A stretch of 49,471 nucleotides of DNA from Bacteroidota bacterium (GCA_014190515.1 BJGN01000006.1:1-49471), one strand, 5' to 3'; shown: positions 1 through 9,173, counted from the first letter of the stretch. Program-made: numbers and translations. Notes: a model not told the origin generated them from the letters alone.

Positions 1-259
1 CGCCAACAACGGCTGAAAACGTGGTCGCAGGGTTAAATAAGCCAAAATACCCTGGATGGGGAACATGGATATTGCCTTCTTTCAGCCAAGGTAGTAAGTC
101 GTCCAGGGTGCTTTCAATGTTTTCTCCGGCCATTAAATCTCTTTCTTTTAGATAGTTTTTTATCTCTTCCACTGTTTTTTTAGGCACAATGGACAGGTCT
201 GATAAACCAGAATAATAATTTTCTGTGACAGATTGGAGTTTTGAAAAAATAGAATCCAT
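1..259 (-). CDS. PLP-dependent decarboxylase (group II), N-terminal fragment
   Basis: The minus-strand frame opens with ATG at 259 and runs off the left edge, giving the first 86 residues. Near the end of the fragment it reads HPGYFGLFNPATTFSAVVG, which matches the HPxYFGxFNP segment conserved near the N-terminus of group II pyridoxal-phosphate decarboxylases (aromatic amino acid, glutamate and related decarboxylases). The catalytic lysine and PLP-binding core lie outside the window, so the substrate cannot be judged. It is divergent from the flippase gene at 288 with only 28 bases between the two starts, so any promoters must overlap the neighbouring genes. Confidence 0.75.
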   Translation of the reverse strand, partial: MDSIFSKLQSVTENYYSGLSDLSIVPKKTVEEIKNYLKERDLMAGENIESTLDDLLPWLKEGNIHVPHPGYFGLFNPATTFSAVVG

Positions 260-287
260 ACCTTACGCTTTTAAATGCTAAGGTAAT

Positions 288-1781
288 ATGTTTTTATTAA
301 AAAAGTTGGCTGGGGAAACAGCTATTTATGGATTAAGTAGTATTTTAGGTCGATTACTTAATTATGTTTTGTTGACGCCCTATCTGACGAGGGTTTTCAG
401 CACAGAATCCTATGGTATCATTTCCGACATATATGCTTATGTTGCTTTATTGATGGTCATTTTTACCTACAGAATGGAAACGGCTTTTTTTAGATACGCC
501 AGTCGGTCTGAAACAAAGGAAAATGCAATGGCTACTGCTAGCGTTATGTTATTGGTCAGCACGCTCTTTTTTGCAGGTATTTTATCGTTTTTTGTTCCAC
601 AATTATCAGCCCTCCTTGGTTATGAAAAGTTTCCGGAGTATCTCTATATATTTATTGGCGTTTTGGCTTTAGATACTTTGGTGGCTATCCCGTTTGCTCA
701 ATTAAGGTTACAGAACAGACCCTGGCGATTTGCTGGTTTGAGAATGATGAATATCTTGGTTAATATAGTGTTTCTTTACTTTTTCCTTGAATTGTGTCCT
801 TATTTAATCGAAAGTGATTATACCTGGATAAACAATATTTATAATGAAGATTTTCGCATTGGTTATGTTTTTCTGTCCAATCTTATAGCAAGTGCGCTAA
901 CTTTTTTTCCATTTTTAACCGCTTACAAAAATCTGAAATCCAGATTTGATAAGTTATTAGCTGGAAACATGATCAGATACTCCGCGCCATTAGTTATTTC
1001 AGCTATTGCGGGTATAATTAACCAATTTATTGGAACACCCCTTCTAAAATATCTCGGGCCTGGCACTATTTCTCAGAATTTAAGTGATGTAGGTATTTTT
1101 AATGCGGCCGCAAAAATAGCTGTATTGATGACATTATTTACCCAGGCTTTTAATTACGCTGCAGAACCTTTTTTTTTCAGGCATTCGCAACGAGATGATT
1201 CGGTGCTAATTTATGGACAAGTAGCCAGAGCTTTTACCTTGATTGGGAGCATTGTTTTTTTAGGAATTCTTAGTTTTATAGACCCTATAGGTCTTTTCAT
1301 TGGTCCCGATTTTAGAAGTGGATTGTACATTTTGCCTTATTTACTCCTGGCTTATTTATTTTTAGGCCTGTTTTACAGTTTCTCTATCTGGTATAAATTG
1401 GCGGATAAAACTTTCATCGGAGGAAGAATTTCTTTTGTTGGCACATTAATTACCTTGCTTTTAAATATTGTTTTAATTCCATATCTGGGTATGTTAGGCC
1501 CTGCGATTGCGGCGCTGGCCTGTTATTTTTTTATGGCCGCTGCTGCTTACATTACTGGAAAGTGCAATTATCCAATTCCATATCCAATAGACAAAATGAC
1601 ACATTATCTGGGTGGAGCGATAGTGGGGTATATTGCTACTACTTTTATACCTGCTTTTTTCCCTAATGATATGATTTATCGCATTTTGTTCGGTGGAATC
1701 ATTTTTTCTTGTTACATTATTTTTTTGCTATTTATAGAAAGGGAAATGGTAGTGGCCTGGTTAAAACAAAAAACAAAATAA
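288..1781 (+). CDS. Oligosaccharide flippase family protein (Wzx/MATE-like)
   Basis: This 497-residue, strongly hydrophobic protein has about 12-14 predicted membrane spans. It begins with the segment AGETAIYGLSSILGRLLNYV, typical of the polysaccharide-biosynthesis branch of the MOP/MATE exporter superfamily (Wzx flippases moving lipid-linked glycans across the inner membrane). Length and span count fit the family. No glycosyltransferase cluster directly adjoins it, although two glycosyltransferases lie at 31.8-34.2 kb. The SDR gene starts 12 bases after its stop, so the two are probably co-transcribed. The glycan substrate is unknown. Confidence 0.85.
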   Translation: MFLLKKLAGETAIYGLSSILGRLLNYVLLTPYLTRVFSTESYGIISDIYAYVALLMVIFTYRMETAFFRYASRSETKENAMATASVMLLVSTLFFAGILSFFVPQLSALLGYEKFPEYLYIFIGVLALDTLVAIPFAQLRLQNRPWRFAGLRMMNILVNIVFLYFFLELCPYLIESDYTWINNIYNEDFRIGYVFLSNLIASALTFFPFLTAYKNLKSRFDKLLAGNMIRYSAPLVISAIAGIINQFIGTPLLKYLGPGTISQNLSDVGIFNAAAKIAVLMTLFTQAFNYAAEPFFFRHSQRDDSVLIYGQVARAFTLIGSIVFLGILSFIDPIGLFIGPDFRSGLYILPYLLLAYLFLGLFYSFSIWYKLADKTFIGGRISFVGTLITLLLNIVLIPYLGMLGPAIAALACYFFMAAAAYITGKCNYPIPYPIDKMTHYLGGAIVGYIATTFIPAFFPNDMIYRILFGGIIFSCYIIFLLFIEREMVVAWLKQKTK

Positions 1782-1793
1782 TATCGGATAAAT

Positions 1794-2615
1794 ATGGAAT
1801 ATGCATTAGTTACAGGTGGAAGTCAGGGTATTGGCCGTGCCATCGCCAGAGAATTGGCTGGCAGGGGTTATGGTATTTTTCTCGCAGCGCTTGATAATTC
1901 ATTTTTAGATGAAACGGCTGCGGAGCTGAAAGCTAATTTTAAGGTTCCAGTTATTAAATTCCCCATAGATTTAACGCATGAAAAGGCCGCTTTAACCATC
2001 AAAGAAACCGTTGAATCTGAAGGTATTTGCCTGAAAATTCTAGTCAATAATGCAGGTTTTGGTAGAGGCGATTTTTTTGAAAATATCACCATAGAAACTT
2101 ATCATACCATGATGGGGCTAAATAATCGGGTGATGGTTGAACTTTGCTACTATTTGCTGCCAGTGTTGAAGAAAAATAAGGCGTCATATATTTTGAATCT
2201 GGGCAGCATGGAAAGCTTTTTACCCATGCCTGTGAAAGCGATATACACTGCTTCTAAACATTTTGTTCTTGCCTTTTCTTTAGCATTGGGAACGGAATTG
2301 ATAGGAACCGGGGTCTCTGTTTCTATTTTATGTCCCGGCCCTGTGGTTACGAATGAAGATGGTATGCGGCGGATAAAAAACAATGGGGCAAGAGCCAGAT
2401 TGGTAGTAATGATGCCCGAAGAGGTAGCTCCTATTGCGGTAAATGGCTTACTGGCCAGAAAAAAAGTGATAGTTCCGGGAAAAATAAATAAACTGATTCT
2501 TTTTATGAATAAGTTACTTCCCCTTTCTTTAAAAATGGTGCTTTTAAAAAAAATAGGGATTAGTTTCTTACCTAAAGAAAGTTTAGGGGACGAACGATTT
2601 AAAAATCAGGGTTGA
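1794..2615 (+). CDS. SDR family NAD(P)-dependent oxidoreductase
   Basis: A 273-residue short-chain dehydrogenase/reductase. The Rossmann nucleotide-binding motif is TGGSQGIG near residue 8, the NNAG motif follows around residue 85, the catalytic serine lies in LGSMES, and the YTASK motif provides the Tyr/Lys pair. The overall style resembles the DltE/YqjQ group of classical SDRs. The natural substrate cannot be told from sequence. It lies 12 bases downstream of the flippase, and its last 17 bases overlap the 3' end of the convergent SDR gene on the other strand. Confidence 0.88.
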   Translation: MEYALVTGGSQGIGRAIARELAGRGYGIFLAALDNSFLDETAAELKANFKVPVIKFPIDLTHEKAALTIKETVESEGICLKILVNNAGFGRGDFFENITIETYHTMMGLNNRVMVELCYYLLPVLKKNKASYILNLGSMESFLPMPVKAIYTASKHFVLAFSLALGTELIGTGVSVSILCPGPVVTNEDGMRRIKNNGARARLVVMMPEEVAPIAVNGLLARKKVIVPGKINKLILFMNKLLPLSLKMVLLKKIGISFLPKESLGDERFKNQG

Positions 2616-3462
2616 AAAAGTCCTCGATTTTACAAAAGTTGCAACACATTTGCCATAATTTTTCTGCATCGTCTAGTTTATAAGTATCTGCAGAGGATGG
2701 TTTAGGTTTGCATTTGTCCCAATACAAGCCGCTTTGATTATGAACGGATGGTTCAGATGCTAAAAATATTTGTGTTTGAGCACCTATGTCAGGATTAACT
2801 CCTCCGCTTCTTCTTAATTTCCAGGCTAAAGCATGTAGCCAATTCGTTTTTTTGACGCCAATATCCGTCTTTACTAATCCCGGTTGAACGGCAAAAGTAG
2901 ATAAATGATTCACTGGTTTTCGCCTGTTCAATTCATACATAAAATGTATATTAGCCATTTTAGATTGAGCATAAGCTTTAAGGCCGTGGTAATTTTTGGT
3001 TAAATGAATATCGTCGAAATGTATTTTCCCTTTAAAATGGGAATCGGAAGCAACACTGACCACCCGTGGATTTTCCGCTAATATTAAATTTGGATAGAGC
3101 GCATGAGTGAGCAGAAAATAGGCCAGATGGTTTATGGCAAACATAGATTCTACCTTATCTTCGGTAAAGGTTAGTTCAGAAATCCAGGTACCTGCATTGT
3201 TCACTAAAACATCAACGACGGGAAAAATCTGTCTTATCTGGCCAGCAACTTGTCGTATATTTTGCTGAGATTCAAGTAAAATAGTTAAAACCTGAAGATT
3301 TGCTGAGGGGTATTCCTCTTTAATTTTAGCTGCAGCTGCTTCTCCCTTCTCTTTAGAACGACAAAGCATCATTACATTAGCATCCATTTTAGCCAATGCG
3401 CGGGCTGTTTCATATCCTAATCCAGCATTGGCGCCAGTAATGACAACATTTTTATTTTTCAT
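2599..3462 (-). CDS. SDR family oxidoreductase, retinol-dehydrogenase-like
   Basis: A 287-residue short-chain dehydrogenase. It shows the glycine-rich TGANAGLG motif near residue 9, NNAG around residue 90, and a YAQSK catalytic Tyr/Lys pair. The layout (TGANxGLG start, LTxxKxExxFxxNHLxxFLLTxxL-like centre) is that of retinol dehydrogenase/WW-oxidoreductase-like SDRs. Its start codon overlaps the stop of the upstream NlpE-like gene (ATG/TGA sharing four bases), so the two are translationally linked. The two opposed SDRs are different subfamilies and not a recent duplication. The substrate is unknown. Confidence 0.87.
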   Translation of the reverse strand: MKNKNVVITGANAGLGYETARALAKMDANVMMLCRSKEKGEAAAAKIKEEYPSANLQVLTILLESQQNIRQVAGQIRQIFPVVDVLVNNAGTWISELTFTEDKVESMFAINHLAYFLLTHALYPNLILAENPRVVSVASDSHFKGKIHFDDIHLTKNYHGLKAYAQSKMANIHFMYELNRRKPVNHLSTFAVQPGLVKTDIGVKKTNWLHALAWKLRRSGGVNPDIGAQTQIFLASEPSVHNQSGLYWDKCKPKPSSADTYKLDDAEKLWQMCCNFCKIEDFFNPDF

Positions 3463-4016
3463 TGCTTATTGCTTATTTGTCGAATGGCTTGTTTATGAAG
3501 AATCGGAGCGGGGGTAATACCTAAGGGAAGCAGTTGATCATTAAGGAGCTCCAGGTTAGTATCATTTAAAATAAGAAAATATTGAATTTGTGACGTATCT
3601 GCTTCAAGACCATATATAAGAGCATGATGATCTATATCATTGCCTTGTATAAAACTAAGGGCTCCGCTATCAATCTTCATTGTAAATGCCTGGTCGTCCG
3701 AATAAAATTTTTGTTTTCTTTTGTAAGTGAATCGTTGAAGGTCAAAGTATAAATACGTTGAAATCATTTTGCAATGGTCACAAGGCAGATTACCCTCAAA
3801 GGCAACCTCGTTTTCCATTGGTAACTCCTTCTCTTTGAATAGGAAAGAAAACTCTTTGTCGTTCAAAGATTTAGTGTGTTTATTTACTTTATCTTTTTCG
3901 CAAGACGAGAAACAGACAAGTAATAAAAAGTAAAATAAAATATTTGTAATTTTCTCCAGGCTCAAAGCAAAAACTTTATGCGCAAAAGTAAAAGTTTTTT
4001 TGAATCTGACAAGCAA
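3459..4016 (-). CDS. NlpE-N-like lipoprotein
   Basis: A 185-residue protein with a hydrophobic segment ending in the lipobox-like CFSSC (Cys39) and then a charged linker, so it is probably a lipoprotein. From residue 73 it reads FEGNLPCDHCK, which matches the G-x-LPCADC signature of the NlpE N-terminal domain (envelope-stress/copper-related lipoproteins; the CxxC pair is Cys79/Cys82). The start is uncertain. A TAnnTTTG box on this strand lies inside the N-terminal codons (3983-3990), and a TTG codon at 3965 would give a more usual signal length. It overlaps the downstream SDR by four bases and follows the T9SS-tagged gene by 23 bases. Confidence 0.6.
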   Translation of the reverse strand: MLVRFKKTFTFAHKVFALSLEKITNILFYFLLLVCFSSCEKDKVNKHTKSLNDKEFSFLFKEKELPMENEVAFEGNLPCDHCKMISTYLYFDLQRFTYKRKQKFYSDDQAFTMKIDSGALSFIQGNDIDHHALIYGLEADTSQIQYFLILNDTNLELLNDQLLPLGITPAPILHKQAIRQISNKQ

Positions 4017-4039
4017 TATTATAAAAAAGAGAGAAAATG

Positions 4040-4390
4040 TTATTGCTTATAGAGCCGTTTAACGGCAAGATTGACATTATTTGTACCTATGATTTGCACC
4101 AGATACATACCTCTTGGCAAATTTTCCAGGGAATGCCTGGCGTCCGGTGTTATTTCTGTAAACTCTCTTACCCTTACCCCCACCATATTGTAAAGTACAA
4201 TTTTTGTAACACCTGTAACATCACTTAGACTTATAAAATGAGTAGCTGGATTCGGGAAAACATCAATATTAATGCGGGATTCTTTCCGTAAATTATCAAT
4301 TCCCCAGGAGGTACGCAAGGCTGATTGAGCCGTGAGAGACATTCCCGGCAGAGTCAAAAGTACGATAAGGATGAACAATAAACGCATCAC
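4040..4390 (-). CDS. Small T9SS-targeted protein (sorting domain almost alone)
   Basis: A 116-residue protein with a clear signal peptide (hydrophobic residues 3-20, ending ...LTAQS). A type IX secretion C-terminal sorting domain follows, starting around residue 40. It includes the VFPNP motif, the LYNMVGVRV strand and the closing GMYLVQI...K segment typical of the Por secretion-tail (type A). Only about 20 residues separate signal and sorting domain, so there is almost no cargo. It could be a decayed remnant of a larger secreted protein or a real micro-protein. It is first in a probable minus-strand operon with the NlpE-like lipoprotein and the SDR. Confidence 0.75.
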   Translation of the reverse strand: MMRLLFILIVLLTLPGMSLTAQSALRTSWGIDNLRKESRINIDVFPNPATHFISLSDVTGVTKIVLYNMVGVRVREFTEITPDARHSLENLPRGMYLVQIIGTNNVNLAVKRLYKQ

Positions 4391-4567
4391 ATTTTTATTT
4401 TCCTAAAATGTAAATGTACATGATTTCAAGGTAAGGAGCAAATTAATATTGTTCGAAAAGGGAATTATTTTTCAATTTTCAAACATTATTTTTTAAATAT
4501 CGTGAATCAAAAGGGATTGTATTTTATTTTTTAAAAACAGAATGGACAAAAGGCATCAAAGTGCGCT

Positions 4568-4575
4568 TATCTTTG
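4568..4575 (+). promoter_or_regulatory. Bacteroidota -7 promoter box of rsmA
   Basis: TATCTTTG fits the TAnnTTTG -7 consensus of Bacteroidota sigma-A promoters and lies 19 bases before the TTG start of rsmA. The -33 element is not convincing. Confidence 0.55.
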
Positions 4576-4594
4576 TTCCCTAAAAACTAAAAGA

Positions 4595-5380
4595 TTGAAA
4601 GCAAAAAAATCGTTTGGTCAACATTTCCTTCATAGGGTGGATATTGCTTCGGCCATTGCTGGAGCTTTAAAACAGACCGAATCCGTTCCACGGATACTCG
4701 AAATTGGTCCGGGAAAAGGTATGTTAACCAAATATTTAAAAAATATTCCTGCTGATTTTAAAATGGTTGAAGCAGATATGGATATGATTACCTTCCTGAA
4801 AAAAAATCACCCAGAATGGTCAGACGATATCATAGAGGGAGATTTTTTAAGCTTGAATCTAACCCATATTTTTGAGGGTAAATCGTTTCTAATGATTGGA
4901 AATTTCCCCTATAATATTTCATCGCAAATTGTTTTCCGTCTCATTCAATACAGAGCTCAAATTCCTGAATTGGTTGGCATGTTCCAAAAGGAAATGGCCG
5001 TAAGAATTGTATCCCAGCCAGGCTCAAAGGATTATGGAATCATTAGTGTGCTCACTCAGGCTTATTACACGGGTGAATTGCTTTTCGATGTAGATAGATC
5101 TTCTTTTAAACCGCCTCCAAAAGTGCAGTCAGCCGTCATTCGATTGGAAAGAAAACCCCAGTTGTCGCTAGATTGTAGTGAAAGCCTTTTTAAATCTGTC
5201 GTAAAACAGGCCTTCAATCAACGAAGGAAAATGCTGAGAAATTCTTTGAAATCTCTTTTTCCCCAGTCCGATTTGATGACGGATCCTTTTTTTAATCAGC
5301 GCCCGGAAGATTTAAGCCTGGAGGATTATATTTCACTGACAAAGCAAATTGAGCAACAAAGAATAGATTCTACAAAGTAA
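4595..5380 (+). CDS. rsmA: 16S rRNA (adenine(1518)-N6/adenine(1519)-N6)-dimethyltransferase
   Basis: RsmA (KsgA) dimethylates two adjacent adenines in helix 45 of 16S rRNA with S-adenosylmethionine, a late step of 30S assembly. The 261-residue length is normal for the family. It opens with KKSFGQHFL, has the SAM-binding motif EIGPGKGMLT at about residue 37 and the catalytic motif NFPYNIS (family NLPYNIS) at about residue 103, and ends with the family's small helical domain including RRKMLRNSL. The start is TTG, supported by the N-terminal family match beginning directly after it and by the -7 box just upstream. Confidence 0.95.
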   Translation: MKAKKSFGQHFLHRVDIASAIAGALKQTESVPRILEIGPGKGMLTKYLKNIPADFKMVEADMDMITFLKKNHPEWSDDIIEGDFLSLNLTHIFEGKSFLMIGNFPYNISSQIVFRLIQYRAQIPELVGMFQKEMAVRIVSQPGSKDYGIISVLTQAYYTGELLFDVDRSSFKPPPKVQSAVIRLERKPQLSLDCSESLFKSVVKQAFNQRRKMLRNSLKSLFPQSDLMTDPFFNQRPEDLSLEDYISLTKQIEQQRIDSTK

Positions 5381-5387
5381 ATACCCT

Positions 5388-5395
5388 TATCTTTG
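5388..5395 (+). promoter_or_regulatory. Bacteroidota -7 promoter box of the yqeY-like gene
   Basis: A second perfect TATCTTTG lies 34 bases before the ATG of the YqeY-like gene and just after the rsmA stop. It suggests that rsmA and the next gene have separate promoters. Confidence 0.5.
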
Positions 5396-5429
5396 TATAA
5401 TTATTTCTTAAGTTTTAAAGTATAATAGT

Positions 5430-5882
5430 ATGAGTCTGGAAGAAAAAATAATGGAAGACCTTAAGGTAGCTATGAAAGCACAGGACAAGGCGTCCATGCG
5501 TGGCTTAAGGGCTGTTAAAAGCGCCCTGCTTTTATTGAAAACAGATGGATCTGGAAAAGAAATAACCCCTGAAAGGGAGATTCAGTTGTTACAAAAGTTA
5601 GTTAAACAACGCAGAGAATCTATCGCTATTTTTGAAAAAGAAAATAGAACTGATTTAGCCGAAGTGGAAAAAGAAGAAGTGGCCGTTATTGAAAAATATT
5701 TGCCGGAGGCTCTTTCCAATGAAGATCTTGAAAAATTTATTCAATCTTTGATCCTTTCGTCCGGTGCAACCTCCGCAAAAGATATGGGAAAAGTAATTGG
5801 CCTTGCTTCTAAAGAATTGGCAGGGAAAGCCGATGGACGGGCTATTTCGGATATGGTAAAAAAGTGCCTGGCTGCATTATAA
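5430..5882 (+). CDS. GatB/YqeY domain-containing protein
   Basis: A 150-residue soluble helical protein matching the YqeY family from end to end. It starts with MSLEEKIMEDLKVAMKAQD and contains the typical KQRRESIAIFE and the IEKYLPEALS segment, with a C-terminal helical bundle carrying KDMGKVIGLASKELAGKADG. The domain is also found at the C-terminus of GatB and GlnRS, where it contacts tRNA. The function of the free-standing form is not settled. It has its own -7 box, and the next gene follows after 21 bases, so the pair may be co-transcribed. Confidence 0.9.
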   Translation: MSLEEKIMEDLKVAMKAQDKASMRGLRAVKSALLLLKTDGSGKEITPEREIQLLQKLVKQRRESIAIFEKENRTDLAEVEKEEVAVIEKYLPEALSNEDLEKFIQSLILSSGATSAKDMGKVIGLASKELAGKADGRAISDMVKKCLAAL

Positions 5883-5903
5883 GGTCAATTTATTTAAAAT
5901 ATC

Positions 5904-7433
5904 ATGGAAACTACATTTTTTAAGGAGCTCGGTTTGAAGGAACAAAATGCGGGTACTTCAACGGGATTATCTTTTTCAAATGATTCGCATCGGTTTATTG
6001 ATTCTTTTTCTCCTGTGGATGGTTCGCTATTAGGTCGTGTTTCCATAACTACAGACCTTGAGTTCAAAAATATCATCGAAAAGGCTTCTGCCGCTTTTGT
6101 AATCTGGCGCGCTATTCCCGCTCCTAAAAGAGGGGAGGTGGTTCGTCAATATGGCAATGTCCTTAGGAAACATAAAGAAGCACTTGGGAAACTTGTTTCC
6201 GCTGAAATGGGAAAAAGTTTGCAAGAAGGCTATGGTGAGGTTCAGGAAATGATCGATATATGCGATTTTGCCGTTGGTCTTTCCCGTCAATTGTATGGAT
6301 TAACTATGCATTCAGAGAGGCCCGGGCACAGAATGTATGAGCAATGGCATCCGCTGGGAATCGTTGGTGTCATTTCCGCTTTTAATTTCCCCGTCGCCGT
6401 GTGGTCGTGGAATGCTATGATTGCTCTCGTTTGTGGGGATGTGGTAGTGTGGAAGCCGTCAGAAAAAACACCACTTTGTGCCCTTGCCTGCCATTTGCTT
6501 TTGGAAAATGTACTTCGTGAAAATGCAGTGCCCGAAGGGGTTTGTAACCTGGTTACAGGTAATTATGAAGTGGGTGAATGGCTCACATCTGACAGAAGAA
6601 TACCTCTGATATCCGCTACCGGCAGCACCAGAATGGGTAAAAGCGTTGCCACAAAATTGGCCGCTCGTTTGGGGAAATCAATCCTGGAACTGGGGGGGAA
6701 TAATGCCATTATAGTAACTCCAAGTGCCGATCTGGATCTTGTTCTTACTGGTGCTCTGTTCGGAGCCGTCGGAACTGCAGGCCAAAGATGTACCTCTACC
6801 AGAAGATTGATTGTTCATGAATCAATTTTTGATGTCGTTAAAGATAAATTGAGCCGCGCTTATGCGCAACTAAGAATAGGTAATCCTCTGGATGCCAATA
6901 TGCACGTAGGTCCTCTTATCGATAAAGAGGCCGTCGAAAATTATTTAGAGGCTATTCGTCAGATTTCTTTGCAAGGGGGTACCTTACTGGTTGAAGGGGG
7001 TGTGCTGACAGGTGAGGCTTATTCAAGTGGTTGTTATGTAAAACCTTGTATCGCCGTAGCAAAGCCCGACATGGAGATAGTTAAACACGAAACTTTCGCG
7101 CCTATTTTATACCTATTGTCTTACCGTACTTTGGAGGAGGCCATAGCTATTCAGAACAATGTTCCTCAAGGTCTTTCCAGTGCCATTATGACAAATGATT
7201 TAAGAGAAGCAGAGTTGTTTTTATCAACAAATGGCTCAGATTGTGGTATCGCCAATGTCAATATTGGAACCAGTGGTGCTGAAATAGGTGGCGCTTTTGG
7301 TGGAGAAAAAGAAACTGGCGGTGGCAGAGAAAGTGGTTCCGATGCATGGAAAGCTTATATGCGCCGTCAAACCAATACGATAAATTATGGGAAAACCCTT
7401 CCTTTGGCACAAGGTATTACTTTTGACCTCTAA
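5904..7433 (+). CDS. Aldehyde dehydrogenase, ALDH7 (aminoadipate-semialdehyde) type
   Basis: This 509-residue NAD(P)-dependent aldehyde dehydrogenase has the FNFPVAVWSWN and KPSEKTPL cofactor segments, the glutamate motif ELGGNNA, and the catalytic cysteine in GTAGQRCTSTRRL. The GTAGQRCT wording and the FGGEKETGGGRESGSDAWK C-terminal segment are those of the ALDH7/antiquitin group. In known members this group oxidises alpha-aminoadipate semialdehyde/piperideine-6-carboxylate in lysine breakdown. No other lysine-catabolism gene is nearby, so the exact substrate is inferred from the subfamily only. Confidence 0.9.
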   Translation: METTFFKELGLKEQNAGTSTGLSFSNDSHRFIDSFSPVDGSLLGRVSITTDLEFKNIIEKASAAFVIWRAIPAPKRGEVVRQYGNVLRKHKEALGKLVSAEMGKSLQEGYGEVQEMIDICDFAVGLSRQLYGLTMHSERPGHRMYEQWHPLGIVGVISAFNFPVAVWSWNAMIALVCGDVVVWKPSEKTPLCALACHLLLENVLRENAVPEGVCNLVTGNYEVGEWLTSDRRIPLISATGSTRMGKSVATKLAARLGKSILELGGNNAIIVTPSADLDLVLTGALFGAVGTAGQRCTSTRRLIVHESIFDVVKDKLSRAYAQLRIGNPLDANMHVGPLIDKEAVENYLEAIRQISLQGGTLLVEGGVLTGEAYSSGCYVKPCIAVAKPDMEIVKHETFAPILYLLSYRTLEEAIAIQNNVPQGLSSAIMTNDLREAELFLSTNGSDCGIANVNIGTSGAEIGGAFGGEKETGGGRESGSDAWKAYMRRQTNTINYGKTLPLAQGITFDL

Positions 7434-7491
7434 GAAATTATATAAAGGATGTTGAAACGTTGGTCAGCATTGAAATTGAAAGAATGTCTCG

Positions 7492-9132
7492 TCATTCTTT
7501 GAAAATTTGAATGAGATTAACAGATGTTTCAACATCCCAATTCGCTTTTATTTCCTCAACAGGTATTAATACTATTTTTTCAGGTTGTCGGTGAAACTGC
7601 AAACTTCCTGTATCCCATATTCCATTATTATTACCATCTTTTATAACCTTCAAGGTGTATTTTCCGGGAGTCAATAAGTTAAGAGAAATGCCTTCCGGCG
7701 CATTTCCATGAATCTGTTTTTCATATAAAATTCGTTGCGATTCATCCGTAATCTGAACAACGTAATGCATATTTGAATCAATATCCGCTATTTTAACCAC
7801 TAAATTGCCATAATCTTCCGTTTTCCCAACAGTAAGGCTAACCCTTAAACTATCGGTTGTTTTACCGTAAATATCCTGAATAGCTCCTGGCGGAATATTC
7901 AGTTTATAAGTGTTTCCCTCTTGCCAACGTCCATATAATAAAAATTTTCTCGGATAAATGCTGTCCTGGACAAAATATAGCGTGTCAGAAACGGGTATAC
8001 TGTCTATTATTTGAATAATTTTTGATGCATCAAAGGATAACAAGGGTCTCAACATTGACATTTCAAGAGGAGCCCCTGGTTTTATGTTTTGTTGTATTAC
8101 GCCACTTTCCGGGGCATTTTCTACCTTTAATTTATCAAAAGCAGGCATTACAACAGAAGTATTAAATTTTAAGGTGTCAACGGAATTCAAACCACTTTGC
8201 ACGCCAATTTGCCAGGGAATTTTTGTTCCTGTCGGATTAAACCAAAGCTTTAATGTATCTTTAACGCTTTCTCTATAAAGTTTAGGCGCAAGGGAATCGG
8301 TAAAAATAAGAACCTCATCAGGCGATTGGTTAAACAGCATTTTAGCTAAGCCATAACTCTTTATATCAGTGGAATTAAGACGTAAGGTGGGTTTTTCCTG
8401 GAAAACCTGAAGCGTTAATGAATCGGTGCGGGAAAAATTCAAGATAAGAATAGAATCAGGAAATCCAATGCGCTCATTACCTAAATCGAATTTATAATTA
8501 AAATTTACATCCTCCAGGGCAAAAAGGGAAAAGGTATCACTTCGAACATTTTCCATAGTAAAACGCCCCTCTTTGTCCGTTAAGCTCAAATACAGCGGTT
8601 TTTGCGTCCTAACCACGGAGTCCTGGGTCGAATTATAGAGCATAACCCTTATTTTCTCCAGCGGTTTGCCATCCAGTGCATCGACTACTTTTCCTGAAAG
8701 GGACAGAGAATCTATAAAATCTCCGGTAGAAAAAACAAAACGTAATTTTTCAGCCGGATTTTTTTCTGTGAGATCTTTTACGGACTCACCAAAATTAAAC
8801 GTGTAGGTCACATTTTCACGGAGTATTTCCCGCTCATCCCAGCCAATAACAACGCTCTTTTTTTTGACATAAATTTCAGGTTTATATTGTAATGGGGGAG
8901 ATATAATCACTTGATTAAAAACGTCTTCCAACTGAACCCATTCATTGAATGTCAGAGAGATATCTTGCTTTAAAAATTTAGTTTGAAAGTTAGGCGTGCT
9001 TAGGGCAGTATCAATGACAGGGGGTGCTTCATCTCTCGGTCCACCTGTAGGCGTAGTAGGGGTAGCACAAGAAGTCAGCATATAAACCAATGCAGATAGA
9101 ATACACCATGGTAAGAAACGACTCATTCCCAA
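7492..9132 (-). CDS. Ig-like domain-containing lipoprotein
   Basis: A 546-residue exported protein. A signal peptide ends in a lipobox with Cys22 (YMLTSC), followed by a Pro/Thr/Gly-rich linker. Residues about 35-130 form a bacterial Ig-like (SbsA-type) domain with FNEWVQL, YTFNFGESVKDLTE and LRFVFSTG. The next segment, around residues 145-230, looks like a carboxypeptidase-regulatory beta sandwich (SGKVVDALDGKPLEKIRVMLY). The C-terminal half is again beta-rich and ends with a DGNNNGIWDTG loop. Such lipoproteins are common in Bacteroidota and poorly characterised. An alternative ATG lies two codons in. No enzymatic motif is seen. Confidence 0.8.
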   Translation of the reverse strand: MGMSRFLPWCILSALVYMLTSCATPTTPTGGPRDEAPPVIDTALSTPNFQTKFLKQDISLTFNEWVQLEDVFNQVIISPPLQYKPEIYVKKKSVVIGWDEREILRENVTYTFNFGESVKDLTEKNPAEKLRFVFSTGDFIDSLSLSGKVVDALDGKPLEKIRVMLYNSTQDSVVRTQKPLYLSLTDKEGRFTMENVRSDTFSLFALEDVNFNYKFDLGNERIGFPDSILILNFSRTDSLTLQVFQEKPTLRLNSTDIKSYGLAKMLFNQSPDEVLIFTDSLAPKLYRESVKDTLKLWFNPTGTKIPWQIGVQSGLNSVDTLKFNTSVVMPAFDKLKVENAPESGVIQQNIKPGAPLEMSMLRPLLSFDASKIIQIIDSIPVSDTLYFVQDSIYPRKFLLYGRWQEGNTYKLNIPPGAIQDIYGKTTDSLRVSLTVGKTEDYGNLVVKIADIDSNMHYVVQITDESQRILYEKQIHGNAPEGISLNLLTPGKYTLKVIKDGNNNGIWDTGSLQFHRQPEKIVLIPVEEIKANWDVETSVNLIQIFKE

Positions 9133-9173
9133 TTTTTAAACAAATATAAGACAGGGAAGCCTCTTTATTTTAA

